Positions 26,076-35,225 of a stretch of 64,000 nt of DNA are shown piece by piece (position 1 is the stretch's first letter; each line of letters starts with the position of its first letter). The position numbers and the translations under genes are program-made. The notes beneath the pieces are model-generated. The model did not search any database. It was not told where the DNA came from and saw only the letters and a list, made by a program, of their open reading frames with translations. The DNA is from Hypericibacter sp049323455 (GTDB taxonomy: Bacteria; Pseudomonadota; Alphaproteobacteria; Dongiales; Dongiaceae): contig JBMONF010000008.1 in NCBI GenBank assembly GCA_049323455.1, positions 1 to 64,000 on the forward strand. Reading direction: 5' to 3'.

Positions 26076-27257
26076 TCAGCGCCCGCTTGCCGCCCGGTCG
26101 CCGTTCGCCGTCATCAGCTCGCGATTGCGCCCTGCGACGGTGCCGGGCTCCGGTGCCTCGGTCAGCCCGGCCGCCGGGATCGCCGCACGGATCAGATCCT
26201 GGAACTGCCGCACCCGCGCCTCCTTCTGCGACAGGATGCCGAGGCCGTAGCCGCGCGAGGCGAGCCCCGCCTGCACGCCCTCCACCAGATCCTTGTCCTC
26301 GCGCGTGGTCTGCGCGTTGATGCGCTGGTTGAGCCAGCGCGCCGCGCGCATCTCGCGCCGCGCGTCCGGCAACGCATAGGCCCGCGAGCGGCTGACGCAG
26401 CGCCCCGGCGCCGCCGGCAGGATCTGGAAATAGTCGATCTGGTCCGGATAGATGTCGAAAGCGAGATTGGGGAACAGGCTGTAATAGAGCCAGGCGCGCC
26501 GACGCTCCTCGGGCAGATGCTCCACCGGCGGCAGCAGCTTCAGATAATGCCGCTCGCTCCAATTGGGCGAAGAGCCGTCGGTCAGCCGGCCGCCGGCATG
26601 CGACACGCCCAAGGGCTTCACCTCGAAGTCGTAATGGGGACCGTAAAGCCGCTGCAGGCCCGGATGGGCCGGCGGAATGTGATAGCCCTCGATGTTGTTC
26701 TCGACCGCGACCTTCCAGTCGGCGGCGATCGGCGTGACGGCGTGGGGCCCGAGCGGCTCCATCTCCCCGATGCGATAGAGCTCGAGCGCCGCGCGATAAG
26801 GCGCCAGCTGCTCGGCGATCGAGGGGCCGCTCCCACCGAAGCGGACGAAGATGAAGCCCAGGAACAGCTCCATCTCGACCGGCCTCAAGCCGTGCTCGGC
26901 CTTGTCGAGGCCGGGGAACCCCTCCTCGCCCGGCACCGCCACGAGCCGGCCATCGAGATCGTAGAGGAAGCCGTGATAGCGGCAGCGCACCGCACGGCCG
27001 CAATTGCCGGCCGCACCCTCCAGCAAGCGGAAGGCACGGTGGCGGCAGACATTGTGGAAGGCGCGCAAACCGCCCTGCTTGTCGCGCAGCACGATCGCGC
27101 TTTCGCTCAAGAGATCGAAACGCAGGTAATCGCCCGGCCGCCTCAGCTCGCTGACATGGCCCACGAGCTGCCAGGTCTCGAGAAAGACCGCCTCGCGCTC
27201 GAGCGCGAAGAATTCCGGGTTGGCGTAGGTCCAGGCCGGCAAGGTGGTCGGGATCAT
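26076..27257 (-). CDS. Rieske aromatic-ring-hydroxylating oxygenase, alpha subunit
   Basis: A 393-residue Rieske non-heme iron oxygenase. The [2Fe-2S] site is C71-x-H73 with C92-x2-H95 (CRHRA and CRYHGFLYD). The catalytic domain has the iron ligands in VENNIEGYHIPPAHPG, H193 and H198, with a downstream Asp in the FDIYPDQID region as the likely third. Length fits stand-alone alpha subunits, including those acting on quaternary amines (carnitine, stachydrine, betaine) as well as aromatic rings. No ferredoxin, reductase or beta subunit is adjacent. The substrate is unassigned. Confidence 0.88.
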   Translation of the reverse strand: MIPTTLPAWTYANPEFFALEREAVFLETWQLVGHVSELRRPGDYLRFDLLSESAIVLRDKQGGLRAFHNVCRHRAFRLLEGAAGNCGRAVRCRYHGFLYDLDGRLVAVPGEEGFPGLDKAEHGLRPVEMELFLGFIFVRFGGSGPSIAEQLAPYRAALELYRIGEMEPLGPHAVTPIAADWKVAVENNIEGYHIPPAHPGLQRLYGPHYDFEVKPLGVSHAGGRLTDGSSPNWSERHYLKLLPPVEHLPEERRRAWLYYSLFPNLAFDIYPDQIDYFQILPAAPGRCVSRSRAYALPDARREMRAARWLNQRINAQTTREDKDLVEGVQAGLASRGYGLGILSQKEARVRQFQDLIRAAIPAAGLTEAPEPGTVAGRNRELMTANGDRAASGR

Positions 27258-27487
27258 GGCGCAGCATCTCCGCCCATGCGCAAAGGAACTGCAATCCTAA
27301 CCCGGCCCCGCGGCCGCGAACCAGCCGGCTCCGGCGGCCCCCAAGGACCCATGGCGAACCGGACATGCCCGTCGGGACGGGGCCACACACATGACATAGC
27401 CGGGCGGCTGGCGGTGGGAAACGCATGCCTTAGACTCCGTCCTTTCCCCTCGTTTGTCGCATTCCTGCAGCTTCGGGAGGACGAGCC

Positions 27488-28228
27488 ATGGCATACCGCA
27501 CGCTTCTTGGCGTTCTTTCCGCTTTCGCTCTTGTCGCCTTCGCCGTTCCAAGCGCGAGAGGCGCCGACACATCGATCATCGCGGGCCGCACGCTCAAGGT
27601 CGAACCCGACGCCCGCTTCTGCGTCGTCGGCCATGACGACCCGGCGGACGAACTCATCCATCGTGCCTTCGACGAGGCAGCCGGCGACAACCTGGCCACC
27701 GTCTCGATTCAGGCGGACTGCGAAAAGCTCGAGAGGTTCCGCCGTAATGAGAGCGCGATGGGCGACGTCGAACCCTCCCTGGCGGTACAGGTCAATCTCA
27801 AGGCCGGAAAGCCCATGATCGTCGGGATGCCGCGTGCCCGGTTCCTCGACTACATGGAAACGAACCTGAAAAGCCAGAACAGCAGCCAGATCTATCAGCT
27901 CGGCGAGAAGAGCGCCCAGGCCGCCATGACGAGGCTGAAGCAGTCCATGGGCGAGAGCGTCGGCAACGTCAATCTCGAAGGCACCCAGATCCTGGGCGTG
28001 CTCGACCGCGACGATTCGGCCGTCTATCTGGGTCTGGTGCAGCGATTCACCCAGGGCGGCAAGCGTATGCAGGTCGCCGCGATCGCGGCATCGACCGTGG
28101 TCAATGGTCTGCCGCTCACGATCACCTACTCGGAGCCCTTCACGAAGCCGGATATGTTTCCGACCATGCTGACGGAGACCAAGCGGTTCACGCGCGACAT
28201 CATCCAGCTCAATGAAGGCAGCGGCTAA
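27488..28228 (+). CDS. Hypothetical exported protein
   Basis: A 246-residue protein with a signal peptide (about 1-26, LVAFAVPSARGAD) and a soluble mixed alpha/beta mature region. Two cysteines (about 44 and 78, in RFCVVGHDD and IQADCEKLE) could form a periplasmic disulfide. No enzyme motif is evident. GGGAGG precedes the ATG at good spacing. A 22-bp perfect palindrome follows the stop. I do not recognise the family. Confidence 0.75.
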   Translation: MAYRTLLGVLSAFALVAFAVPSARGADTSIIAGRTLKVEPDARFCVVGHDDPADELIHRAFDEAAGDNLATVSIQADCEKLERFRRNESAMGDVEPSLAVQVNLKAGKPMIVGMPRARFLDYMETNLKSQNSSQIYQLGEKSAQAAMTRLKQSMGESVGNVNLEGTQILGVLDRDDSAVYLGLVQRFTQGGKRMQVAAIAASTVVNGLPLTITYSEPFTKPDMFPTMLTETKRFTRDIIQLNEGSG

Positions 28229-28245
28229 TTTCCTTTCGCAGTAGA

Positions 28246-28267
28246 GCGCGGCGTCATGACGCCGCGC
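28246..28267. terminator. Perfect 22-bp palindrome after exported-protein gene
   Basis: gcgcggcgtcatgacgccgcgc is fully self-complementary and begins 18 nt after the stop codon at 28228. It would form a strong stem but has no U-tract. It could be a terminator or transcript-stabilising stem, or a protein-binding site. Confidence 0.4.
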
Positions 28268-28482
28268 AACCGCTGGGGAATCGGCTTTCGCATGGCCCCA
28301 GGGCATCTTGATCCGCAGCGCGACGGACCGCGGCTTTGTCCGGAAAGGGCCGCCGCATTTCCGGATTGGCGCGGATTGTCCCTCTCACGGGCGGTTCTCG
28401 GCTCCCCTTCGCAACGGTAGGATCGCGATGGTCAAGAACAGATCGGCGCTGTCGCGGCGCCGCCAACCGGAGCCGACAGCGC

Positions 28483-29160
28483 ATGAAGGGGTTCACCGGG
28501 CTCTCGCTCTTCGTCTTCCTCCTCCTGCTGGCCCTGCTCCCGCTGCTGTTCGGGCAGCTCATGGCGGCCAGCCTGGTCAAGCTGCATCTGAGCCCTGGAA
28601 CGGCTCTGCTGTTGACGATCGGCATCATCCTGGGCGGGCTCATCAACATTCCGGTCAAGCGCATCGCGCAGGACCGGGACGTTGCGGTGCACCCCCTCGC
28701 CGTCTTCGGGTTCTCCGACGCGTGGCCGGGCCTGCGGCGCGTCCGCCGGCAGACGGTCATCGCGGTCAATGTCGGCGGATGCCTGATACCGACGGGACTG
28801 GCGGTCTACGAGTTGGCGCATCTGGCCGCGCGCGATCCTCAACTGCTCTTGGCCGCCGCTGTCGCCTCAGTCGTCAACATCGTGGTGTGCTACCTCCTGG
28901 CCCGGCCGGTGCCCGGCGTCGGGATTCTCATGCCGGGTTTGATACCCCCCATCGTCGCGGCGCTTCTGGCGTTGATTCTCGCCCCCGAGCAGGCGGCGCC
29001 GATCGCCTTCGTGGCCGGCGTCACCGGCCCGCTGGTCGGCGCCGACCTCCTTCATTTGAAGGACATCCAGAAGAGCGCCGTCGGCATAGCCAGTATTGGC
29101 GGGGCCGGGACGTTCGACGGCATCATCCTGTCTGGGATCATCGCGGCCTATCTGGCTTGA
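28483..29160 (+). CDS. DUF1614 family integral membrane protein
   Basis: A 225-residue polytopic membrane protein with about six to seven hydrophobic helices. It has the DUF1614 pattern: INIPVKRI at the end of helix 2, AVNVGGCLIPTGLAVYEL in the middle and PLVGADLLHLKDIQK with SIGGAGTFDGIILSG near the C-terminus. The conserved acidic residues in the last two motifs could bind a cation or nucleotide (speculative). The ATG at 28483 was chosen because the upstream 49 codons are hydrophilic and unlike the family. Confidence 0.82.
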   Translation: MKGFTGLSLFVFLLLLALLPLLFGQLMAASLVKLHLSPGTALLLTIGIILGGLINIPVKRIAQDRDVAVHPLAVFGFSDAWPGLRRVRRQTVIAVNVGGCLIPTGLAVYELAHLAARDPQLLLAAAVASVVNIVVCYLLARPVPGVGILMPGLIPPIVAALLALILAPEQAAPIAFVAGVTGPLVGADLLHLKDIQKSAVGIASIGGAGTFDGIILSGIIAAYLA

Positions 29161-29169
29161 GGCCTGGCC

Positions 29170-30015
29170 TCATCGACTCGTGCCCGAGCGGCGCGACCTG
29201 GAGCGCGAGGGTGCACCCACCACCTGGCAGGCAGGACAGAAATAGGCCGTGCGCCCCGAAAACTTGAGGGTCTCGATCGCGCCCCGGCAGCGCGGGCAAG
29301 GCGCGCCCTTTTCGCGGCGCGGGATGAGAAAGCTTTTGGGGAGTTGCTCCGTCGCTTCTTCCGAGCCGCCACCGCGCGCAACGGCGGTTTCAAGGACCTT
29401 GCGAAGCGTCCGGTAAAGCCGCACGAGGTCGGCGCGCCCGAGCGCTCTGACTTGCGCCTGCGGATGGATTCGCGCCTGGAACAGGATCTCGTCCGAGAAG
29501 ATGTTGCCGATGCCGCTGACGAGTGCCTGGTCCATGAGCGCGGCCTTGACCGCCCCTTTGTTCGGCGCGAAGACGGCGATGAAGGCGGCCTCGCCGAGTG
29601 CGGGGTCCAGCGCGTCGGGGCCGAGCTCCTGCTTCAGGACGAAGGCGTCGGCGTCATCGACAACGGCGATGCCGCCCAACTGGCGCCGATCGTCGAAGGC
29701 GAGATGCCCCCCGTCCGCAAAGTCCAGCCGCACGCGGTCATATTTGGGATCGTCGGCCAGGTCCTTGAAATGGCGCAGACGCCCGGTCATGCCGAAGTGA
29801 AGCGCGAGCCAGCGTCCGTCATCGAGCTCGACCAGGAGATGCTTGCCGTGCCGGCGCGTGCTCGTCATGCGCCGATCCCGGAGCGCCTGTCTGAGCCGGG
29901 CGGCGGGCAGGGTCAGCACCTTGGCCTTGCGTATCGTCACGTCGGCGATCGTTCGGTTGAGCGAGGTCGCCTGCAGATGGCGGCGGAAGCGCTCGACGTC
30001 TGGCAGTTCGGGCAT
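29170..30015 (-). CDS. mutM: Fpg/Nei-family DNA glycosylase
   Basis: A 281-residue base-excision repair enzyme. It has the N-terminal catalytic proline and E3 in MPELPDVE, lysine K58 in RRHGKHLLVEL, the helix-two-turn-helix with MDQALVSGIGNIFSDEILF at about 161-179, and the C-terminal zinc finger C240-x2-C243...C260-x2-C263 with an R255-containing beta hairpin. The PELPDVE start (rather than PELPEVE) is common in a secondary Fpg/Nei clade, so whether the main lesion is 8-oxoguanine or an oxidised pyrimidine is unclear, and the symbol is provisional. An Arg/Ser-rich C-terminal tail of ~15 residues is unusual. Confidence 0.88.
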   Translation of the reverse strand: MPELPDVERFRRHLQATSLNRTIADVTIRKAKVLTLPAARLRQALRDRRMTSTRRHGKHLLVELDDGRWLALHFGMTGRLRHFKDLADDPKYDRVRLDFADGGHLAFDDRRQLGGIAVVDDADAFVLKQELGPDALDPALGEAAFIAVFAPNKGAVKAALMDQALVSGIGNIFSDEILFQARIHPQAQVRALGRADLVRLYRTLRKVLETAVARGGGSEEATEQLPKSFLIPRREKGAPCPRCRGAIETLKFSGRTAYFCPACQVVGAPSRSRSRRSGTSR

Positions 30016-30043
30016 CGCTGGCCTCTTCGTTTCGGGGCACCCT

Positions 30044-30772
30044 CTACGACAACGTCACCTCGAGACCGTCATAGGCGAAGCGCGCTTCGACTCCCTGCTC
30101 GCGGCCCATGGCTCTGAGCCTGGCGCCGAGGCGGCGCTCGTCCCCCTCGACGATCTCGCTGCCGCAATGCGTGAAGATCGCCCGCCGCACGCCCGCCTTG
30201 CGGCACCAGCCGAGCTGCGCGCGGACCGTCGTATGGCCGAAAAGGCGGCCTCCTCGTCGACGCACCATGGAACGTGTCATCGTCGCGGCGTCGCCCACAA
30301 AGAGATCGAGCCCCGAAAGCGCCGCTTCGGGCTCCAGGATAGCCACGACGTCGGGAACATAGAACAAGGCATGTTGCCGGGTGGCTATGCGAAACCCCAC
30401 CGCCGGCGCGCGCAGGGAATGGATCACCGGGAAGGCTTCGACCACGAGCCCCGCCACTCTCGTCGGGCTGCGGGGCGCCAGGAGGCGGCGTTCGCGCAAA
30501 GGGTAGCCGGCCAGCGCATCCAGGCACTCGGCGGTGGCATAGACCGGGCAGGGCGCGCCGTCCTGCAGGCCCCAGGCGTGGTCCGGGTGTGCGTGCGTGA
30601 CGAGAATGGCGCGAGGCGCCAGAGCCTCCAGCCGCCCGAGCCAGTCCAGGCCACAATCCACCATGACCGGTCCCGCGCCATCCGAAACCAGAAGCGCGCT
30701 GTGCCGCCGGTGCCGGCGCGTGCGATGCTCCACGTAGCCGCAGGTGCCGAGAAAGGTCAGCTTCAGGGGCAT
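30044..30772 (-). CDS. MBL-fold metallohydrolase (RNase Z / PhnP-like)
   Basis: A 242-residue metallo-beta-lactamase fold protein. The signature THAHPDHAWG holds the first zinc ligands; further ligands are expected at the HSL, GDA and FTHCG segments. The KLTFLGTCGYVE start resembles the RNase Z/PhnP phosphodiesterase branch rather than glyoxalase II. An in-frame GTG at 30781 would add three residues; ATG 30772 gives the family start MPLKLTFLGT. It lies 28 bp from the glycosylase gene in the same orientation and may be co-transcribed. The substrate is unknown. Confidence 0.82.
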   Translation of the reverse strand: MPLKLTFLGTCGYVEHRTRRHRRHSALLVSDGAGPVMVDCGLDWLGRLEALAPRAILVTHAHPDHAWGLQDGAPCPVYATAECLDALAGYPLRERRLLAPRSPTRVAGLVVEAFPVIHSLRAPAVGFRIATRQHALFYVPDVVAILEPEAALSGLDLFVGDAATMTRSMVRRRGGRLFGHTTVRAQLGWCRKAGVRRAIFTHCGSEIVEGDERRLGARLRAMGREQGVEARFAYDGLEVTLS

Positions 30773-30894
30773 CGCGGACACACCACCACGGATCCAGGGT
30801 CGGCGGCTTCCGGAGGCCCGCCATGGGGAGCCGATTCCCCCAAGCGGCTTCGTGTCCGGCTATTCGAGCGGCCCGCGCGAGCGAGATGGCCCGA

Positions 30895-33333
30895 TCACCG
30901 CCGCTCCTGCAAGGACGAAGGCCCGACTCCTCCCCGCGCTCCGGTCCGCCCGGCGGCCTCGGTGGCGGCAACCCGCTGTTTGACGCGCAGAAAGCTGTCC
31001 GGGCTCACGGATATGGAGTCGATGCCGCATTCGACCAGGAACTCGGCGAATTCGGGGTGATCGCTCGGCGCCTGGCCGCACAGCCCCACCTTGGCGCCGG
31101 CCTTGTGAGCCTCCGTGATCACGCTCCGGATCATCCATTTCACCGCCTCGTCCCGCTCGTCGAAGAGGGGGGCGAGTTCCGCCGAATCGCGGTCGACGCC
31201 GAGCGTCAGCTGCGTCAGATCGTTGCTACCGATGGAAAAGCCGTCGAAGCGCTCGGCGAAGGCGCGCGCCAGAACGACATTGGAGGGAACCTCGCACATG
31301 ACATAGACCTCGAGCCCGTCCTTCCCCCGCTCGAGGCCGCTTTCCGCCATGGTGGCCAGCACGCTGTCGGCTTCCTTGGTGGAGCGACAGAACGGGATCA
31401 TGACGATGACGTTCCTGAACCCCATCGTCTCGCGCAACCGGCGGATGGCGCGGCACTCGAGCGCGAAGCCCTCGCGGTAGCGCGGCGAATAGTAGCGGGA
31501 GGCACCGCGGAAGCCCAGCATCGGGTTCTCTTCATCCGGCTCGAACTCGGCCCCTCCGATCAGGTTTGCATACTCGTTGGTCTTGAAGTCGCTCATGCGC
31601 ACGATCACCGGCTTCGGATATAGAGCCGCGGCGATGCGGGAAAGCCCGCGGGCCAGGCGGTCGACGAAATATTCGGTCTTGTCGTCGTAGCCCTGCGTGA
31701 GTTCGAGGATGGTGCGCCTGGCTTCCTCGTCCTTCAGCCTGTCGTAGCGCACGAGCGCCATCGGGTGGATCTTGATGTGGTTGCTGACCACGAACTCCAT
31801 GCGGGCGAGGCCGACGCCGTCGGAGGGGATGCGCCACCAGCGGAACGCCGCCGCGGGGTTTGCCAGATTGAGCATCACCTTGGTGCGCGTTGCCGGAACA
31901 TTCCCGAAATCGAGATCGGCGACCTCGTAGTCGGCCTTGCCCTCGTAGATGAAGCCCTGATCGCCTTCGGCGCAGGAGACGGTCACCTCCTGCTCGTCGT
32001 GGAGAGTGCGGGTCGCCCCGCCGGTCCCGACGATCGCGGGAAGGCCGAGCTCACGGCTGACGATCGCGGCATGCGACGTCCGCCCGCCATGGTCCGTGAC
32101 GATGGCTGCCGCCCGCTTCATGATCGGCACCCAGTCCGGGTCGGTGACTTCCGTCACCAGGATTGCGCCGTCGACGAAGCGTTCGATCTCGCGCGGATCT
32201 CGGATCATGCAGACGGTTCCCGCCACGATCGCATCGCCGATGGCGAGCCCCGCCGCCAGCTTCCGCCCCTTCGACTTGATCCGATAGCTCTTGAAGGCGG
32301 TCGCCCCGCGCCGAGACTGCACGGTTTCGGGCCGTGCCTGGACGATATAGAGCTCGCCGGTCTCGCCGTCCTTGGCCCATTCGATGTCCATGGGCTGGCC
32401 GTAATGGCTCTCGATGAGGCAGGTCCACCGCGCAAGGACGAGGATTTCCCGGTCGTCCAACACGAAGGCGGTGCGCTCCGACAGGGGCGTCGGCACGTTC
32501 TTCGTCGGCAGGTCGCGGTCGCTCGTATAGATCGCTTTTCGCGCCTTCCCGCCGCACTTCTTCTCGACGATCGGCACGAGAGCGGAATCGGACAGGAGCG
32601 GCTTGAAGACCTGGTACTCGTCCGGGTCGACCGTGCCCTGCACGACGTTCTCGCCGAGCCCCCAGGCCGCGTTGATGAGCACCACCTTGTCGAAGCCGGT
32701 CTCGGTGTCGATCGAGAACGTCACCCCGGCACCGGCGAGGTCCGAGCGCACCATCTTCTGCACGCCGATCGAAAGCGCGATCTTCAGATGGTCGAAGCCC
32801 TTCGCTTCCCGATAGCTGATGGCCCGATCGGTAAAGAGCGAGGCGTAGCAGCGCCGGCATGCATCGAGCAGCGCGGTCTCGCCGCGAATGTTGAGATAGG
32901 TCTCGTGCTGGCCGGCGAAGCTGGCGCTCGGCAGGTCCTCGGCCGTCGCGCTCGAGCGCACCGCAACGTCGGCATCCGCCTTGCCGACGCGCCGGCACAG
33001 ATCGCGATAGGCGGAGCGGATGGGGTCCACGATTTCGGACGGCCAATCGCTGCGCAAGAAGGCGCGGCGGATCGCCTGGCCGGTCTCGGCCAACGTCGCC
33101 TTGCCCGCTTGCAGATCGCCGAGCGCGGAGGCGATCGTTTGCTTCAGCCTGTTCGCTTCGACGAAGCGCCAATAGGCGTCTGCCGTTGTCGCAAAACCCG
33201 GCGGCACGCCGACGCCTGCTGCCGCGAGGTTGCGCACCATCTCGCCGAGCGAGGCATTCTTGCCGCCGACACGCGCCACGTCTGCCCGGCGCAAATCCTC
33301 GAACCAGATCACCTGTGGGCCAGTTGCAGCCAC
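30895..33333 (-). CDS. ppsA: Phosphoenolpyruvate synthase
   Basis: An 812-residue gluconeogenic enzyme making PEP from pyruvate with ATP. The N-terminal PPDK/ATP-binding domain starts VIWFEDLRRADVARVGGKNASLGEM. The central phosphohistidine motif is GGRTSHAAIVSRELGLPAIVGTG. The C-terminal PEP-binding barrel ends with GLCGQAPSDHPEFAEFL containing the catalytic cysteine. I place the start at GTG 33333 because GGAGG lies 5 nt upstream; the open frame reaches 33396 but that part is not family-like. It precedes the polyglucan genes, and its transcript would follow glgA (minus strand, 195 bp gap), linking gluconeogenesis to storage. Confidence 0.95.
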   Translation of the reverse strand: MAATGPQVIWFEDLRRADVARVGGKNASLGEMVRNLAAAGVGVPPGFATTADAYWRFVEANRLKQTIASALGDLQAGKATLAETGQAIRRAFLRSDWPSEIVDPIRSAYRDLCRRVGKADADVAVRSSATAEDLPSASFAGQHETYLNIRGETALLDACRRCYASLFTDRAISYREAKGFDHLKIALSIGVQKMVRSDLAGAGVTFSIDTETGFDKVVLINAAWGLGENVVQGTVDPDEYQVFKPLLSDSALVPIVEKKCGGKARKAIYTSDRDLPTKNVPTPLSERTAFVLDDREILVLARWTCLIESHYGQPMDIEWAKDGETGELYIVQARPETVQSRRGATAFKSYRIKSKGRKLAAGLAIGDAIVAGTVCMIRDPREIERFVDGAILVTEVTDPDWVPIMKRAAAIVTDHGGRTSHAAIVSRELGLPAIVGTGGATRTLHDEQEVTVSCAEGDQGFIYEGKADYEVADLDFGNVPATRTKVMLNLANPAAAFRWWRIPSDGVGLARMEFVVSNHIKIHPMALVRYDRLKDEEARRTILELTQGYDDKTEYFVDRLARGLSRIAAALYPKPVIVRMSDFKTNEYANLIGGAEFEPDEENPMLGFRGASRYYSPRYREGFALECRAIRRLRETMGFRNVIVMIPFCRSTKEADSVLATMAESGLERGKDGLEVYVMCEVPSNVVLARAFAERFDGFSIGSNDLTQLTLGVDRDSAELAPLFDERDEAVKWMIRSVITEAHKAGAKVGLCGQAPSDHPEFAEFLVECGIDSISVSPDSFLRVKQRVAATEAAGRTGARGGVGPSSLQERR

Positions 33334-33528
33334 AGCGCCCTCCTGCTCGACGCCTCCTTCCTGGCGATCTCGTCGTCCGGCGATTTCACGCGCCACACTG
33401 GCCGCAAAGCGACAAGTCGGCGGCCTCGCTTCGACGATCTTCGGCCCTCGTTATCCGGCCCGGTGGCAATCGACAACCGATACGAAGCCCAGTTGCCTGC
33501 ACGCCACGCCATGTCGGGTGCAGCGCGT

Positions 33529-35043
33529 TCACGCCCCCGCACGAGCTCTCAGTCCGGCTTCCGCCGTACGAGGCTGTTCCGGACTTCCTTTCGTCAGCGA
33601 TTGGTAGAGCGCGAGGTACTGCTCGGCCGATCTCTCCCAGCCGAAATCCTGCCGCATCGCTTCGAGTTGGATCCTGCGCCAGGAGAGCGGTTGTTGATAC
33701 ATCGCGATCGCGCGCCGGAGACATGCGTGCATATCCACAACCGTCGGTTCGTTAAAGACGAAGCCTGTGGCAACGCCGCGGCTGACCGCCTCGGGCAGGG
33801 CGTCTGAAACAATGTCCACAGGTCCGCCGACATTGCGGACGATGGGCAGCGCGCCGTAACGCATGGCATAAATCGGTGTCAGGCCGCAGGGCTCGAAGCG
33901 CGAGGGGTGAAGCAGCATGTCGGCGCCGGCCTGCAAGCGATGGGCAACGGCCTCGTCGTAGCCGATCCGCACGGCGACGCGCCCGGGATAGCGGCCGGCC
34001 AGCGCCTGAAATTCCTGCTCGAGCGGCTGATCGCCCTCCGCGACGAGCGCGAATTGCACGCCCTCCTCGACGAGCCGCGGCACGGCGTCGATGACGACAT
34101 CGGCCATCTTCTGGTGCGTGATGCGGCTCAGGAACGCGATCAGCGGCAGCTCGGGCTCGACATCGAGCCCGAGCTCCTCCTGAACCAGGCTCTTGCAGGT
34201 GCGTTTTCCCGAGATGTCCGCATGGCTGTAGCCGCAGGGAAGATACGGATCGTCCGCCGGGTCCCAGACGCCATAGTCGGCGCCGTTGAGAATTCCGGTC
34301 AGATCTCCGGCTCGCTGCCGCAGCACGCCTTCCAACCCGCATCCATATTCCGGCGTCAGAATCTCGCGGGCATAAGTCGGGCTCACGGTCGTCAGCCGGT
34401 CGGCATGGACGATTCCCGCTTTCAAGAACGAGATGTTGCCGAAGAACTCCATGCTGGCCGCATCCTGCGCCCGCGGCAGGCCGAGCTCTGCGGCCGTGCC
34501 ATAGGGAAACAGCCCCTGGAACGCCATATTGTGGATGGTGAAGACCGTTCTGGGCCGCGGTGCCGGCTGCGAGGCCGCAAACAGAGGCAGCAGGCCCGCA
34601 TGCCAGTCGTTGGCGTGAATGACGTCGGCCCGCCAGCCGGGATCAGCCGCGCCCGTGGCGACGCGCCATGCCGCATGGTTCAAGATCGCGAAACGCATGG
34701 CGTTGTCGGGCCAGTCCTGCCCGTCGCGATCGCGATAGAGCCCGCCCTCCCGCTCGAAAAGCCTCGGGCAGATGACGAGCCAGATAGGCAGACCGGTGTC
34801 CGGCAGCCGCCCCGTGGCGAGACGAACCTCTCCAACGCCGGGAAGGTGGCGCAGACAGACGCTCTTGCGCGACAGACCTGACACCCGATCGAGCACGCCC
34901 GGGTAAGCCGGCAGAATCAAACGGATATCGACGCCGAGCTCGGCCAGGGCGGCAGGAAGCGCTGCGGAAACGTCGGCGAGACCGCCTGTCTTTGCGAGAG
35001 GGAAGACCTCAGAGGAGACAAACAGAACTCGCAGCGTTGCCAT
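33529..35043 (-). CDS. glgA: Glycogen synthase
   Basis: A 504-residue GT5 glycosyltransferase that extends alpha-1,4-glucan from ADP-glucose. The ADP-glucose binding motif KTGGLADV is at about 18-25. The C-terminal domain holds the conserved PSRFEPCGLTPIYAMRYGALPIVR segment. Length is normal. The ATG at 35043 has GGGAG at proper spacing. It is transcribed away from the phosphorylase-glgB-glgX-malQ operon, sharing a 182-bp intergenic region that carries an FNR-like box. Its substrate-forming partner GlgC is not in the window. Confidence 0.95.
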   Translation of the reverse strand: MATLRVLFVSSEVFPLAKTGGLADVSAALPAALAELGVDIRLILPAYPGVLDRVSGLSRKSVCLRHLPGVGEVRLATGRLPDTGLPIWLVICPRLFEREGGLYRDRDGQDWPDNAMRFAILNHAAWRVATGAADPGWRADVIHANDWHAGLLPLFAASQPAPRPRTVFTIHNMAFQGLFPYGTAAELGLPRAQDAASMEFFGNISFLKAGIVHADRLTTVSPTYAREILTPEYGCGLEGVLRQRAGDLTGILNGADYGVWDPADDPYLPCGYSHADISGKRTCKSLVQEELGLDVEPELPLIAFLSRITHQKMADVVIDAVPRLVEEGVQFALVAEGDQPLEQEFQALAGRYPGRVAVRIGYDEAVAHRLQAGADMLLHPSRFEPCGLTPIYAMRYGALPIVRNVGGPVDIVSDALPEAVSRGVATGFVFNEPTVVDMHACLRRAIAMYQQPLSWRRIQLEAMRQDFGWERSAEQYLALYQSLTKGSPEQPRTAEAGLRARAGA

Positions 35044-35120
35044 CGTCGTTGCTCCCTGTCCCGCGCCCGAGTGTGTCTGATTATTTAGGTGCCAGCATGA
35101 CCGCGGTGTCACGCGAAACC

Positions 35121-35134
35121 TTGACTTGGATCAA
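35121..35134. promoter_or_regulatory. FNR/FixK-type anaerobox candidate
   Basis: TTGACTTGGATCAA matches the CRP/FNR-family pattern TTGAY-N4-ATCAA (flanked C...G extends the dyad: cTTGAC...ATCAAg). It lies 78 bp upstream of the glgA start and 92 bp upstream of the phosphorylase start, so one bound regulator could influence both directions. This is a motif match only. Confidence 0.55.
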
Positions 35135-35169
35135 GCTCGACCGATGTTTTTGGGGATAACTTCTTCGAC

Positions 35170-35193
35170 GTTCCAACGTTCCAACGTGGGAAC
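35170..35193. promoter_or_regulatory. 24-bp operator-like palindrome in glg divergent region
   Basis: The arms gttccaacgtt and aacgtgggaac are complementary with one mismatch and a 2-bp centre; a tandem acgttcca lies across the left half. It lies 33 bp upstream of the phosphorylase start, where a repressor such as a LacI-type sugar regulator could act. No regulator gene is nearby. Confidence 0.4.
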
Positions 35194-35225
35194 GCATTCT
35201 TGCATCGCGCTTGGCGGGGCGGCCC

